From contig JAGLQA010000101.1 of NCBI GenBank assembly GCA_023137075.1, positions 1 to 23,292 on the forward strand: DNA of 23,292 nt, given 5' to 3'. This document shows positions 10,501 through 15,796 of the stretch, in pieces. The position numbers and the translations under genes are program-made. The notes beneath the pieces are model-generated. The model saw only the letters and a list, made by a program, of their open reading frames with translations, ran no database searches and was not told the DNA's origin. Position 1 is the stretch's first letter. Each line of letters begins with the position of its first letter. This DNA is from Candidatus Aminicenantota bacterium (GTDB lineage Bacteria; Acidobacteriota; Aminicenantia; UBA2199).

Positions 10501-13305
10501 CTCATACCCGGCACAGATGTAGAAAAATTGATAGTCTGGGTGGAATCAATTTACAATTTCCTGTTAAGTCTCTTACCCGGTGCATCGAGCACAGTGAAAC
10601 AAAAAGCCGCTGACTTCAACCCGGAATTCAGCCTCACCATAGATGTGGATATATCGCAGTTGAACGGCGACGAGATTTTCAAAGTCTCTACCTATCTCAA
10701 CTTCACCCGCAGCGCCGCCCTGGTGGATGGGGAGTTAAGCACTTCCGCAGGTGTCACGGCAGTCTCATCTGCCCTGGCGCCCTGGACCGGTTCGCTGACC
10801 AAAAATGAAGTTACCACGGAAGCGCATAAACGCTTCATGGCAGCCGCCGGCATAATTCCACCGGATACAAAGGACAGCGACAGCGAACAGCGGGAGTTGA
10901 GCGCCTTTGCCGCGGCTTTTAAGACTGCCTTTGCCTCGATCAGCGGCGTAAGCCTGGAAATCACGACCTCTTCGGACCGCGATATCTTCTCCAGCACTTC
11001 CACCGGCTGTATATGGGCCGTGCAGTTCGGCGGTAAAGACACTGAAAAAGATATTTCCTATGTCATCGAAAATGAAGGCAATCCGAAACTCTATGCTCCG
11101 CGCCCCATTAGCAATAAACTGGAATCTAAGCCAAATACTCCTATCATACCTTACGAAACAGGGAAAGTGATCAGCCTGGAGGATCAACCGCAATATAAAA
11201 CCTTCACATCCGTGGACCTGGATCAATGGATGAGTTATACCCTGGGCCAGGTAGATGAATTATTATCACCCAAATTTGTCGCTCCTGCCCTGGTATTGAA
11301 AGAAAAAACCGGCAGCGATACGATGCAAAAGGTACTGGATGCCAAAAAACACCTGGCTTCAGGATTAAAAACCACTATGATACCTGTCTATGCCGATGAA
11401 ACCGCCGATGACCCGGAAAAAGAATCTATACGGGAAACCTTTTACCAGACCATGTTGGGCACCTTGAGCAATTTCTATTCGGTGAAAGCGGGTATCCAGT
11501 TCAAAGCGGATGTGAACGCAGCCATAAAAAAACAGGCCGATGCCGTGGAACCGCCGCGTTTATACGGCGATATCGGGGTGCAAGGCACGGGACACGAAGG
11601 CAGCGACATTTTGAAGAATATCTCCCTGTCATCTCCCAAATTGCAGTTGAAATTCAAAGACCAGGACGATAATGATCCCCGTTACTTAAGTTTCCTACTC
11701 AGTTCTACGGCCATTACTGCCGATTTGGTGACATTGAACCTGGATTATAACGGTCAATACATCGAGCACCAGGTCGGTCAATTAAAGGGTATCGACGGGT
11801 ACCAGCCCTCTTCCTGGCTTTCTTTTGTCAATAACACCCAGGATGATAGCTGGCCGCTAACGAAACCCTTAGGTAAGTTCGATGTACCTATCGTACTCCG
11901 GGAATTCCCGGCTACCCCCACGTTGGTGGAGCAGGATGTGGTTAGTAACCTTTCCTCTCCCTGTTACACCCCGGCGAATTCCGCAGCCGCAGCCACCGCA
12001 GGTTCAGGCGATGATTGTTCCCGGCCCGGCGATTACAACCCGTTGACAGCTATTACCCTGTGGAATTACGGGTTCACCTATTCCCAGCGGGTTCATACCT
12101 TCCAGGACAAAGTTCATTGCAAGTTGGTGTTTAACATCCAATTCCAGTCCAATGACGCTTTCCTGGGAGCAGGTGAGCGTGATCTATTCGATAACCTAGC
12201 TGAATTTACCCAGGTTTATCCCGGGATTCACCAAGACCTCGACACCTATTTAGCCACCCTGGAATTCGCTACCACAGATAAAACCCGGATCGATAATGCG
12301 CAGGCGGCACTGGAATCAGCGGCCAATATCATCCAGTGGGTCGCTGATAGTGTCAATAACAGCCTGTCTCTGCAATCCGTGTCGAAGTTTTTAAAAACCA
12401 CTTCCCTGCCTGCTTATGAATTTTCCCTGGCGGAGAACAAAATTCAGAAAACCGACCCTGACGGTACAATTGTCAAGGCATTAGAGGTGACTGTCGAACT
12501 GGGACAAGACCCTCCCGCCCGGGTAAGTACGCCGCTGGTACAAATCGAACCCGACACCTACGAATGCGAACCGGAACCCGGCAATGGTGATAAAACCTAC
12601 AAATTCTGCTATAAAGACAAAAAAACCGGGAAATACTTAGAAGCCAAGACTGCTTTGTCTATCGCAGAACGACAGTTTGTCCTGCCGGATATGGGTATCC
12701 TGGAGAGGCAGGATGTGGAGACCTCTATTTACCTGAAGCGCAACGAGGAGTTCGGCGGGAGGTATGCTGCCGACCCGTTCGTGTACACGACCCCGACGGT
12801 TCATTTTACCAATCCCTTGCTGCCCACCCTACAGTTCAACGAGCCGATTAACCTGGCAACCATTTACGCAAAGAGTAAGAGCGAACCGGTGACCCGCTCT
12901 TTGACCTGTCAATTGACGGTCTTCTACAAAGCGTTATTCCAAAATACAGTCACCGACAATGTCAGCATCGAGATGACTGTCCATTATGAGTATGCCATTT
13001 CCAGCCAGGTGCAGAAGATCCAACTGCCGGTAGAATTGATGCCTCCCACCCTTACCGATTTGACGGGCAGCGCAAGCGGTTCCGACCCACAGCCATTGCC
13101 ACTTGACAAAGTGATTGCCGACCAGGTGAAAGGGATCGATACCTGGTTCAAGACGCACAAACCGAAAGAAACTGACGGCTCACTTGTCTTTAATGTGACG
13201 ATCATGTCTACATTGACGGCAAAACCGATGCCGCTTTTGAAGTTAACCAATCTTTATGTGGACCTGGATAACCTGGAACCCAAACCTGGAGCGAGTAACC
13301 TATAA
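1543..13305 (+). CDS. Giant 3920-residue LysM-like / DUF6603-like protein
   Basis: A single unbroken frame of 3920 codons. I do not know its function. Regions: 1 to about 560, mixed alpha/beta; about 560-1190, beta-rich; a Pro/Gly/Cys linker near 1200-1212 (PECTPAPPGGG); about 1213-1605, beta-rich and DUF6603-like, with strongly alternating hydrophobic strands at 1511-1596; about 1640-2020, mixed and partly helical; two LysM-like modules at 2027-2125 (core DSLDSIAKHFKIDVPTLL); about 2126-2565, unknown; three LysM-like modules at 2568-2719 (core DTLVDIAELFYMDPGLLVSL); and about 1200 C-terminal residues I do not recognise. The N-terminus (MLEWLTQIFDNANTT) is not a Sec signal, and I see no clear transmembrane helix or C-terminal anchor. 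LysM modules bind N-acetylglucosamine glycans such as peptidoglycan or chitin, so a cell-wall or glycan target is possible, but divergent LysM folds can also be structural. It follows its partner gene by 13 bases. Confidence 0.85.
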   Translation: MLEWLTQIFDNANTTTQKGTKDINTAQVNAFRTELNNNNPLIRLYVGTGGSWGNQAATVNVLRRIVDPLTDENLTFNYSGTIEVYYAGGDTTLQKLYNLLPEMNGQPEHGIKNATVKLIAFNAQQPPVDNVNFGLTGAIDSNTTDLAAALNVNYFVQLQPYNYTNKDSLWFKGGRDKVDLDEVPELNNPSFKRRVFFVPPSTYDNPDWSKYDTDGAKVLKYLTGGDMLKRIRLVVSYIIMPPLENVINTSPQAAAAILNGSLLHWQDKGKYRYAAPVVVINLKPWGTPDDDSGLQKTEGFLEGTMTSTEAIMIANGNQKTQRAFDARAKYMKSLDARNRWNYLNYPDLTAAQNAVGSITGKDDQVLFIQLGPLPQPLYYYALFKTNMFSIFEGANSMLAAINMGKSFLNAPRMGSPLDSALYPNINRGLFSSSPPITDLASAANQLNYSLDNWPTANSKNPCVQMGSFLQTLTNQVSVSDPIPKYFTDIKNFYATSDQDKMNVALAYMMNIYQQDHPTGMEVACFTDVLLNKDENPLNALCKELQEKVKIGEKLDLIPGVIAGGNINTILLNLLKGLSATLWLEVETFSNNCGDDVKEITLTGSTGVFKDLNVTNTIAIIFDAPDNKLRTSVKFGTLDPEKKEDYWSIPGAPWIQMWNPYLKITVSDGQIPVTAEMGGTYKPINADLKVLLPVAQDQWLTTVSFSKNYPGIASIFQMAASVNLVQLMPPPINTLVDLGLKQVDFYYDYKNKTVPALGFIIANNSSDPLPLIGKIALGDIEVQVALTEPLTPKTMKTRASATGKFTIGTGEDKGVIAVNVQYPNWQFQGGLESGEIKFADILDTFIPGVSLELPGLPTITEFNFNYLKESDLLTVAMKLNIDWDFEFFGKNLFTIKDVGFSVSREKVKNTGNVTGNVALFKNSGSEVDLNIGAYYLGESNWQFIAKQTGGEFDIPELVKYYLEWQIPDIFPKVDGLSLTLDWGKQGTSGSSTSFEFTAKTASRWYPLKEELPDVYATGSLMLGYNGKKGAGTGKEPVPLADSKPVGSYGKLSATINLWKINLEMNYNFDPDVKNLCITWLFITGCIGTNKEKETIATFKLNGKSIGEMVEMFVSWATGAKFGLVAPWNVLDSFTLNAFEVIYNFTKKKVSFKIGIGPIDLGLFTINGISLTYNPENTDSKVEISIDGSFVWQSGDSLSWDPTKPECTPAPPGGGNKYLDLRLLALGQHVTVNGLTDQRQVQDVIKMLRDLEIPTPPDIPVGGPNQPVFAPNNSWFVAMDFGVLKTEKPTSGKALPAAAGSNLPVSLADEEAAEYFIQLSLVFNDPILYALRIALAGPMAKIFKGLDFQIMYRQVSDNVGCYSAQIALPDIMRKFQVGVATITLPNFAIDIYTNGDFQVDIGFPWNEDFARSFTIEVIVYPGIPILGSAGFYFGKLSSATTDKVPKATNGWFNPVIVFGFGAQLGLGKSIELGILKAGFSLTIFGIIEGVLARFLPYKAPTEEGLPMELQDGFYFSLSGTVGVQGRLYGTIDFAIIKADVNIAIKLFLKIVFAAYEDIPITAQASVRVSVKVSINLGLFKISISLSFSATVKATFVLKNPMGSNPPWVTDGTSVSTRALHMRRMKRAQYLFAAPTDDVSAYTFNPVWSNLEPGTQLKMAGYLAPVLSVAGDEASQPTDQEVIYVANFFLETPAPVQKANPKTSAQKTQTIDGAVRVVEEESVAHEALARANERLAVKRSLAGDSFSDTFEDLAIRILQWVIAAGMDKMTPDQVNQQVVTHDYLSSAMDYLSNATAIPIPTTDVNDFLNNQTAFLFTMPSDDKQVSTVFFPAPPGAALNVGDYGDWKGFNYSFGSYNSSSDKYLQGLNDYFKQLKIQVEQEENGSQAKAMADTSGSSIADFVFGDYFALVATQALQALINGLDNFKWVINEKKKVGEIVKWVNDTGNLSGDDIFSAGMLFAANKDHNLKADRAFTISGMTWTSPGGASFTDIAEQKQFNKQVDATKLAELNAANSRILAANVTVTYNNEDYLTLTGDSLDSIAKHFKIDVPTLLKDTDVLKDQALIEALAIVTIPGFSYKTGSSVRLSSIAGQFGISLDFLADANTDKKDIFDNTQDPNLNIPGLLQFQVGALIEEAERTLGLQNLGAMASRYYLHGLRLPTEGLTANARGLFVTGSEGSYKYPAQLGLFALTGQAFPLPDIKDPSGKKSEDPQFSFTITRGSETWYSLGAEGSTSVTFNLTDKDDYQRYRDVWNFAKANVLDTEINRVAPLAAAEAQPSRFPLSQEISWQTTVAVTLAHQTVTPDNPEPRLWTFPDALVNTPHENGVLPLMKAVLAQTDEATGTTKDVEVDNYGFGTLINFKIRTIQPVVDSPTTEKLYEIIAASTKDIILLERLLNQLQGSDSGFQQMVLLYPPQGSSSDVQGWQMDDPKTSLMGISQVNLSTETRPPTFSQASLEAMTDDDTGLGNVINLPTEFLRLLWEASITRQGGFYLSYISGIGGDSEGLPDHIFNDHNEADIAVLALFKSTGSEGQNVTNYMNSAATNQPLDLDNAALIAQVIPVETTSDKTAITVKPSDTLVDIAELFYMDPGLLVSLNLSTPLKTGVTITVAGGTYEVPPSGVAPGGVLQDIANYFNTSVDGIKTANHLRTGWPDPLPLYTGLKLPDVEIEIGKTYNNGKVFTTFGDLASYYNAPGAELAAVNKDKTGLFSEGTVLNLTIGPNSLSPVLQAGVAGIDLARSAPPDLPQLPTDADWGRIYLLHLFNLLGYRIAGNHKSPPYNPYFNESNWGLPAGPSYEDGSTSVDKIQAARALTEGDEWVYTQAVPYPALYADKKIAISPTNGLPPKEDNPYWGVGGLLQLELEWLDIFGNEILSHFNAPQAGSLTPLNFPPQVTGYTDRLLGVGQWPAVANAYRFLPDKEGKPTLEMMLAFDKSAYEEASSALNAGDEEQKLKIELALKAYQQVWYQLKDPNDVTVTLTSTVTPGVPSLIPGTDVEKLIVWVESIYNFLLSLLPGASSTVKQKAADFNPEFSLTIDVDISQLNGDEIFKVSTYLNFTRSAALVDGELSTSAGVTAVSSALAPWTGSLTKNEVTTEAHKRFMAAAGIIPPDTKDSDSEQRELSAFAAAFKTAFASISGVSLEITTSSDRDIFSSTSTGCIWAVQFGGKDTEKDISYVIENEGNPKLYAPRPISNKLESKPNTPIIPYETGKVISLEDQPQYKTFTSVDLDQWMSYTLGQVDELLSPKFVAPALVLKEKTGSDTMQKVLDAKKHLASGLKTTMIPVYADETADDPEKESIRETFYQTMLGTLSNFYSVKAGIQFKADVNAAIKKQADAVEPPRLYGDIGVQGTGHEGSDILKNISLSSPKLQLKFKDQDDNDPRYLSFLLSSTAITADLVTLNLDYNGQYIEHQVGQLKGIDGYQPSSWLSFVNNTQDDSWPLTKPLGKFDVPIVLREFPATPTLVEQDVVSNLSSPCYTPANSAAAATAGSGDDCSRPGDYNPLTAITLWNYGFTYSQRVHTFQDKVHCKLVFNIQFQSNDAFLGAGERDLFDNLAEFTQVYPGIHQDLDTYLATLEFATTDKTRIDNAQAALESAANIIQWVADSVNNSLSLQSVSKFLKTTSLPAYEFSLAENKIQKTDPDGTIVKALEVTVELGQDPPARVSTPLVQIEPDTYECEPEPGNGDKTYKFCYKDKKTGKYLEAKTALSIAERQFVLPDMGILERQDVETSIYLKRNEEFGGRYAADPFVYTTPTVHFTNPLLPTLQFNEPINLATIYAKSKSEPVTRSLTCQLTVFYKALFQNTVTDNVSIEMTVHYEYAISSQVQKIQLPVELMPPTLTDLTGSASGSDPQPLPLDKVIADQVKGIDTWFKTHKPKETDGSLVFNVTIMSTLTAKPMPLLKLTNLYVDLDNLEPKPGASNL
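7621..7917 (+). other. LysM-like domain pair (giant protein residues 2027-2125)
   Basis: Two tandem modules show the LysM pattern: a short strand, then (D/S)-x-L-x-x-I-A-x-x-F-x-(I/V)-x-x-x-x-L, then an Asn/Asp-rich turn and a closing (I)P strand. The cores are DSLDSIAKHFKIDVPTLL and VRLSSIAGQFGISLDFLADA. This is assignment by eye; a profile search would settle it. Confidence 0.6.
9244..9699 (+). other. LysM-like domain triplet (giant protein residues 2568-2719)
   Basis: Three consecutive LysM-like modules. The first is the most canonical (VKPSDTLVDIAELFYMDPGL followed by LN). The second (GVLQDIANYFNTSVDGIKTA, then NH) and third (FTTFGDLASYYNAPGAELAA, then VN) are more divergent. They lie about 440 residues after the first LysM pair, so the protein has two separate LysM-like blocks. 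Confidence 0.55.
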
Positions 13306-13389
13306 GAAAAGAAAAAGTTAGAAGAAACACACAGGCGGCTCCTGGATGTGGTTCATGGGAATGAGTCGCATCCAGTACACCTAATTGAT

Positions 13390-13415
13390 CCTGATATGAA
13401 AATCAGGGCATTTTT
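13390..13415 (+). terminator. Likely terminator of the giant-gene operon
   Basis: CCTGAT (13390-13395) pairs with ATCAGG (13402-13407) around a six-base loop, and a run of five T follows at 13411-13415 after a three-base gap. It lies about 85 bases after the giant gene's stop. The stem is short, so confidence is moderate. Confidence 0.5.
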
Positions 13416-13616
13416 CGATCCCGAAGAATACCGCTTTGGAGTAACCGCCTATGGTTTCCATTTTTTTCACCTCATTAAGCACAATTTCACAAAAAAAGTC
13501 AATTTTTTGCAAGCTTCCCAAAATTCTCATCAAAACCAGGAGAACCCGCTTCTTAACTTGATAAATAGACAAAAAAATAGACTTGAATTACTCTTAAACA
13601 CAAGTTTTTGGGAATT

Positions 13617-13644
13617 CAAAACCCTTTTTACAAAAAGGGTTTTG
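13617..13644. repeat. Perfect 13-bp palindrome, bidirectional terminator or dispersed hairpin
   Basis: CAAAACCCTTTTT (13617-13629) and its exact reverse complement (13632-13644) are separated by only two bases. Both strands give a CCC/GGG stem followed by TTTT, so it could terminate from either side. The GC-rich box GGCCGCCGGAGGC follows at 13644-13656 and is itself nearly palindromic. The perfection of the stem and the attached box resemble a dispersed repetitive hairpin, but only one copy is in this window. Confidence 0.6.
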
Positions 13645-13690
13645 GCCGCCGGAGGCAAAGTTGACAGGAATTTTAGGGCTTGACAACAGG

Positions 13691-13720
13691 TTGATAATTT
13701 TAAAACATTCATGGTATAAT
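13691..13720 (+). promoter_or_regulatory. Sigma70-type promoter, extended -10, for the J-like/TPR gene
   Basis: TTGATA (13691-13696), an 18-base spacer, and TATAAT (13715-13720) preceded by TGg, the extended -10 element. Transcription would begin near 13727, giving a leader of about 75 bases before the ATG at 13801. A TTGACA at 13680-13685 is too far (29 bases) to serve this -10. Confidence 0.7.
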
Positions 13721-13800
13721 GAAAACCGGTGGTGTCGTGAATAACATGAATAAACAAACAGTTTTTTTCGATAAGGAAATAAAAAAAGGAGGGTGCAATA

Positions 13801-14556
13801 ATGAGCGATCCGAAGTTTGAATCTTACATCAAACAGCTTTATGAAAGGTTAACTGTCCGGAAGATCGATTATTTTACGCTGTTAGGTTTGCAAAGAACCG
13901 CGACACATAAAGAGATAGAAACGAACTACCGGAAATATGCCCAGTATTTTTCACCGCAGCAGGTCGCCGATCTCACTGACCCGGAATTAAAAAAAATGGG
14001 AGAATTTGTTATCGATAAGATCAACCGGGCCCATAAGATTTTGACCAATTATGACAAGAAAGCCGAATATGAAAAACGGGGCTTCCGGGAATATTCTTCC
14101 GAATTAGACACCCCGGAAGAAGAACCGGAAGAGCTGGCTAAAACCATATATAAAAAAGCCAAATCCCTCCATGCCTCGCAGCAGTACCAATTGGGTGTGA
14201 AAGCCCTGGAAGAAGCAGTCAGACTGGACCCTAAAATTGCTTCTTATTACCTTCTTTTAGGTATCTGTCAGAGCCAAATACCCCATTTAAAGATCGAAGC
14301 GGAAAAAAACCTGCGCAAGGTATCGGAAATGGAAACCTGGAATGCAGAACCCTATGTCGCGCTGGGCATGTTATTTTACTCCGAGAAACTTTTCAAAAAG
14401 GCGGAGCCCTATTTCAGGAAGGCGCTTGATCTCGAAAACAATCATGCCCTGGCCAAAAAGAAGTTGGCCGAAATCGCAGTACCTGAAGAGACGGTTGTTG
14501 ATAAAGTAAAAGGTGTGCTGAAGAAAGCCCTGCCGTCAATTTTTGACCGCAAATAG
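13801..14556 (+). CDS. Degenerate J-domain protein with TPR repeats
   Basis: 251 residues. Residues about 22-95 follow the J-domain layout: a YFTLLGL first helix region, a helix-II-like NYRKYAQYF, and a third helix ending INRAHKILTNYDKKAEYEKR. The HPD tripeptide needed to stimulate DnaK ATPase is absent; the loop reads YFSPQQ (49-54). Three TPR units follow at about 113-146, 147-180 and 181-214 (for example LGVKALEEAVRLDP and AEPYFRKALDLEN), then a basic C-terminal tail. By fold it should be a cytoplasmic protein-protein adaptor rather than a working Hsp40 co-chaperone; that is inference. The start is supported by AGGAGGG at 13787-13793, seven bases upstream. The next gene begins 74 bases downstream on the same strand with no terminator seen, so they may share a transcript. 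Confidence 0.85.
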   Translation: MSDPKFESYIKQLYERLTVRKIDYFTLLGLQRTATHKEIETNYRKYAQYFSPQQVADLTDPELKKMGEFVIDKINRAHKILTNYDKKAEYEKRGFREYSSELDTPEEEPEELAKTIYKKAKSLHASQQYQLGVKALEEAVRLDPKIASYYLLLGICQSQIPHLKIEAEKNLRKVSEMETWNAEPYVALGMLFYSEKLFKKAEPYFRKALDLENNHALAKKKLAEIAVPEETVVDKVKGVLKKALPSIFDRK

Positions 14557-14614
14557 CGGCAGCCGGGTTTCGTTCGCGCCGCTCACCCGTTATCCCATTA
14601 TTCCCTGATATAAC

Positions 14615-14622
14615 AAGGAGGT
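14615..14622 (+). promoter_or_regulatory. Strong Shine-Dalgarno site of the barrel-protein gene
   Basis: AAGGAGGT, a perfect match to the anti-Shine-Dalgarno core, lies eight bases before the ATG at 14631 and decides that start. Confidence 0.85.
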
Positions 14623-14630
14623 TGTGACTC

Positions 14631-15758
14631 ATGAAAAAAAACAAACATAAAATCCGTATAGCGTGTGGTATTATTTTTTTAATTTCTCAGATAAGTCTAG
14701 CTGCCCTGCATTTAAAGATAGATGATTCCTCGAGTATAAACTTCGGCTCTATCTTTCGCTCCTATTATATCAATGACCAGAGGATCCAATGGAGCGGTGT
14801 GGAAGCGACCTTTGGTGTGGAAGCTGCCCTGACTGCGGATATTCAGCGAAAAATCAAAGGTGGAAATGTCGGGGTTTTCTCGGAAATTTTCCTTAATCAA
14901 CCCTTTGATCAAAATATCCTGACCGATGAAAGAAGAGAGAAATACATCCCCAACTTCCAGGTAACCCCATGTGAAATAGCACAGTTATTTGTCGGGATAA
15001 CGAAGGGGAGTTTTTCCGCCGCCTTAGGTAAAAAAGAGACAAATTTCGGGAAACCTTATTCGCTGCCCCTGCTCAATTCCTATCTGGCTCAACCCTTTAT
15101 TCGCACGGAGGCCATACTTCGTTATGAAACGGGACTTTTCCTGACCTACGATCCCGGTATCCTGGACCTTTCACTGGCCATTGTAAACGGCAGTGAGGGT
15201 ATGGACACGAATTCCAGTAAAGCAGGTATTATCAGGTTGGGTTTAAAAGGGGGAAATTGGGCCCTCGGCGTCTCGGCAAAAGCCCAGGACGGCATCGGTT
15301 CGGAGAACCAGAAGATGTATAAGAATCATGCCGGTTTAGACCTGATGGTAAAAGCGGGGCGCTTCCGGTTTTCGGCCGAGGTGATATACGATGAATACGG
15401 TTTTCGTAAGGAGTACAAGGAAGAAAACATCTTCTGGAAAAGAAGTCTTTATTACCGGGATGTTTTTTATAAATATGAGACGCCGGTTACCGGCATCGGC
15501 GGTTATATCAACCTGCAGTACGAAACCCGCAGGTGGTCGGTAGAAGTTAACTACGGCGAGTACTACCCCGAAGAAATCGATTCCCCCTTTCATGACGATC
15601 CCATCAAGAGGGGAGTGGTTAAACTCCGCATTCCCTTCGCGCCCGGTTTTCATCTTTTTTGTATGGGGCTCTTTGAGAATGACCGCAGGGCTGAAGACCT
15701 CTTTAAAGGCGCTTCGGGTTTTGCTTTCTTATTGGGGCTGCAGTACCGGATCGATTAG
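14631..15758 (+). CDS. Outer-membrane beta-barrel (porin-like) protein
   Basis: 375 residues. A classical signal peptide is visible: a basic N-terminus (MKKNKHKIR), a hydrophobic core (IACGIIFLISQI) and likely cleavage after SLA at 24. The rest alternates aromatic/hydrophobic and polar residues in short strands with tight turns (such as GGYINLQYETRRWSVEVNYG), typical of a beta-barrel. The last strand ends FAFLLGLQYRID; the final residue is Asp rather than the usual aromatic of Omp85 substrates, with Tyr three residues earlier. The substrate is unknown; a general or phosphate/alkane-selective porin fold is possible. It sits 74 bases behind the J-like/TPR gene and converges with the aminotransferase gene, 38 bases away. 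Confident that it is an outer-membrane barrel, not on its function. Confidence 0.75.
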   Translation: MKKNKHKIRIACGIIFLISQISLAALHLKIDDSSSINFGSIFRSYYINDQRIQWSGVEATFGVEAALTADIQRKIKGGNVGVFSEIFLNQPFDQNILTDERREKYIPNFQVTPCEIAQLFVGITKGSFSAALGKKETNFGKPYSLPLLNSYLAQPFIRTEAILRYETGLFLTYDPGILDLSLAIVNGSEGMDTNSSKAGIIRLGLKGGNWALGVSAKAQDGIGSENQKMYKNHAGLDLMVKAGRFRFSAEVIYDEYGFRKEYKEENIFWKRSLYYRDVFYKYETPVTGIGGYINLQYETRRWSVEVNYGEYYPEEIDSPFHDDPIKRGVVKLRIPFAPGFHLFCMGLFENDRRAEDLFKGASGFAFLLGLQYRID

Positions 15759-15796
15759 CAATCTTCAATGATCAGCCTGGGGTAAGTTCCCTGGTG

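Larger units (their letters stand above)
13306..13800. other. 495-base intergenic region after the giant gene
   Basis: No convincing gene. The GTG-started frame at 13348-13683 runs through two hairpins and has low-complexity content, so I treat it as noncoding. The gap holds, in order: an imperfect stem (13342-13350 with 13367-13375, nine pairs including one G-U), a likely terminator (13390-13415), a Phe/Lys-codon-like AT-rich stretch, a perfect 13-bp palindrome (13617-13644) followed by a GC-rich box, and the promoter of the next gene (13691-13720). Confidence 0.6.

Noticed and set aside
354..13250. Many antisense and out-of-frame open frames inside the giant and partner genes
   Set aside because: They lack start signals and are shadows of the long coding frames.
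1..13305. Tc-toxin or Rhs/YD-repeat identity for the giant pair
   Set aside because: No YD repeats, no Rhs core motif and no recognisable TcA/TcB signature; size alone is not evidence.
1..13305. Part of a contractile injection or phage tail cluster (because of LysM)
   Set aside because: No sheath, tube, baseplate or ATPase gene is in the window; it would have to lie left of the edge and cannot be seen.
13348..13683. 111-codon GTG-started frame after the giant gene
   Set aside because: No ribosome binding site, reads through a likely terminator and a perfect palindrome, and the composition is not protein-like.
13746..13820. Possible 24-residue leader peptide (MNKQTVFFDKEIKKGG...) overlapping the J-like gene start
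   Set aside because: Weak ribosome binding site, and half of it is just the downstream Shine-Dalgarno region read in another frame; it does not resemble a known attenuation peptide.
14606..14614. Extended -10-like TGaTATAAC before the barrel gene
   Set aside because: No -35 at the right distance, and the expected start would fall inside the strong Shine-Dalgarno site, which would then be lost from the message.
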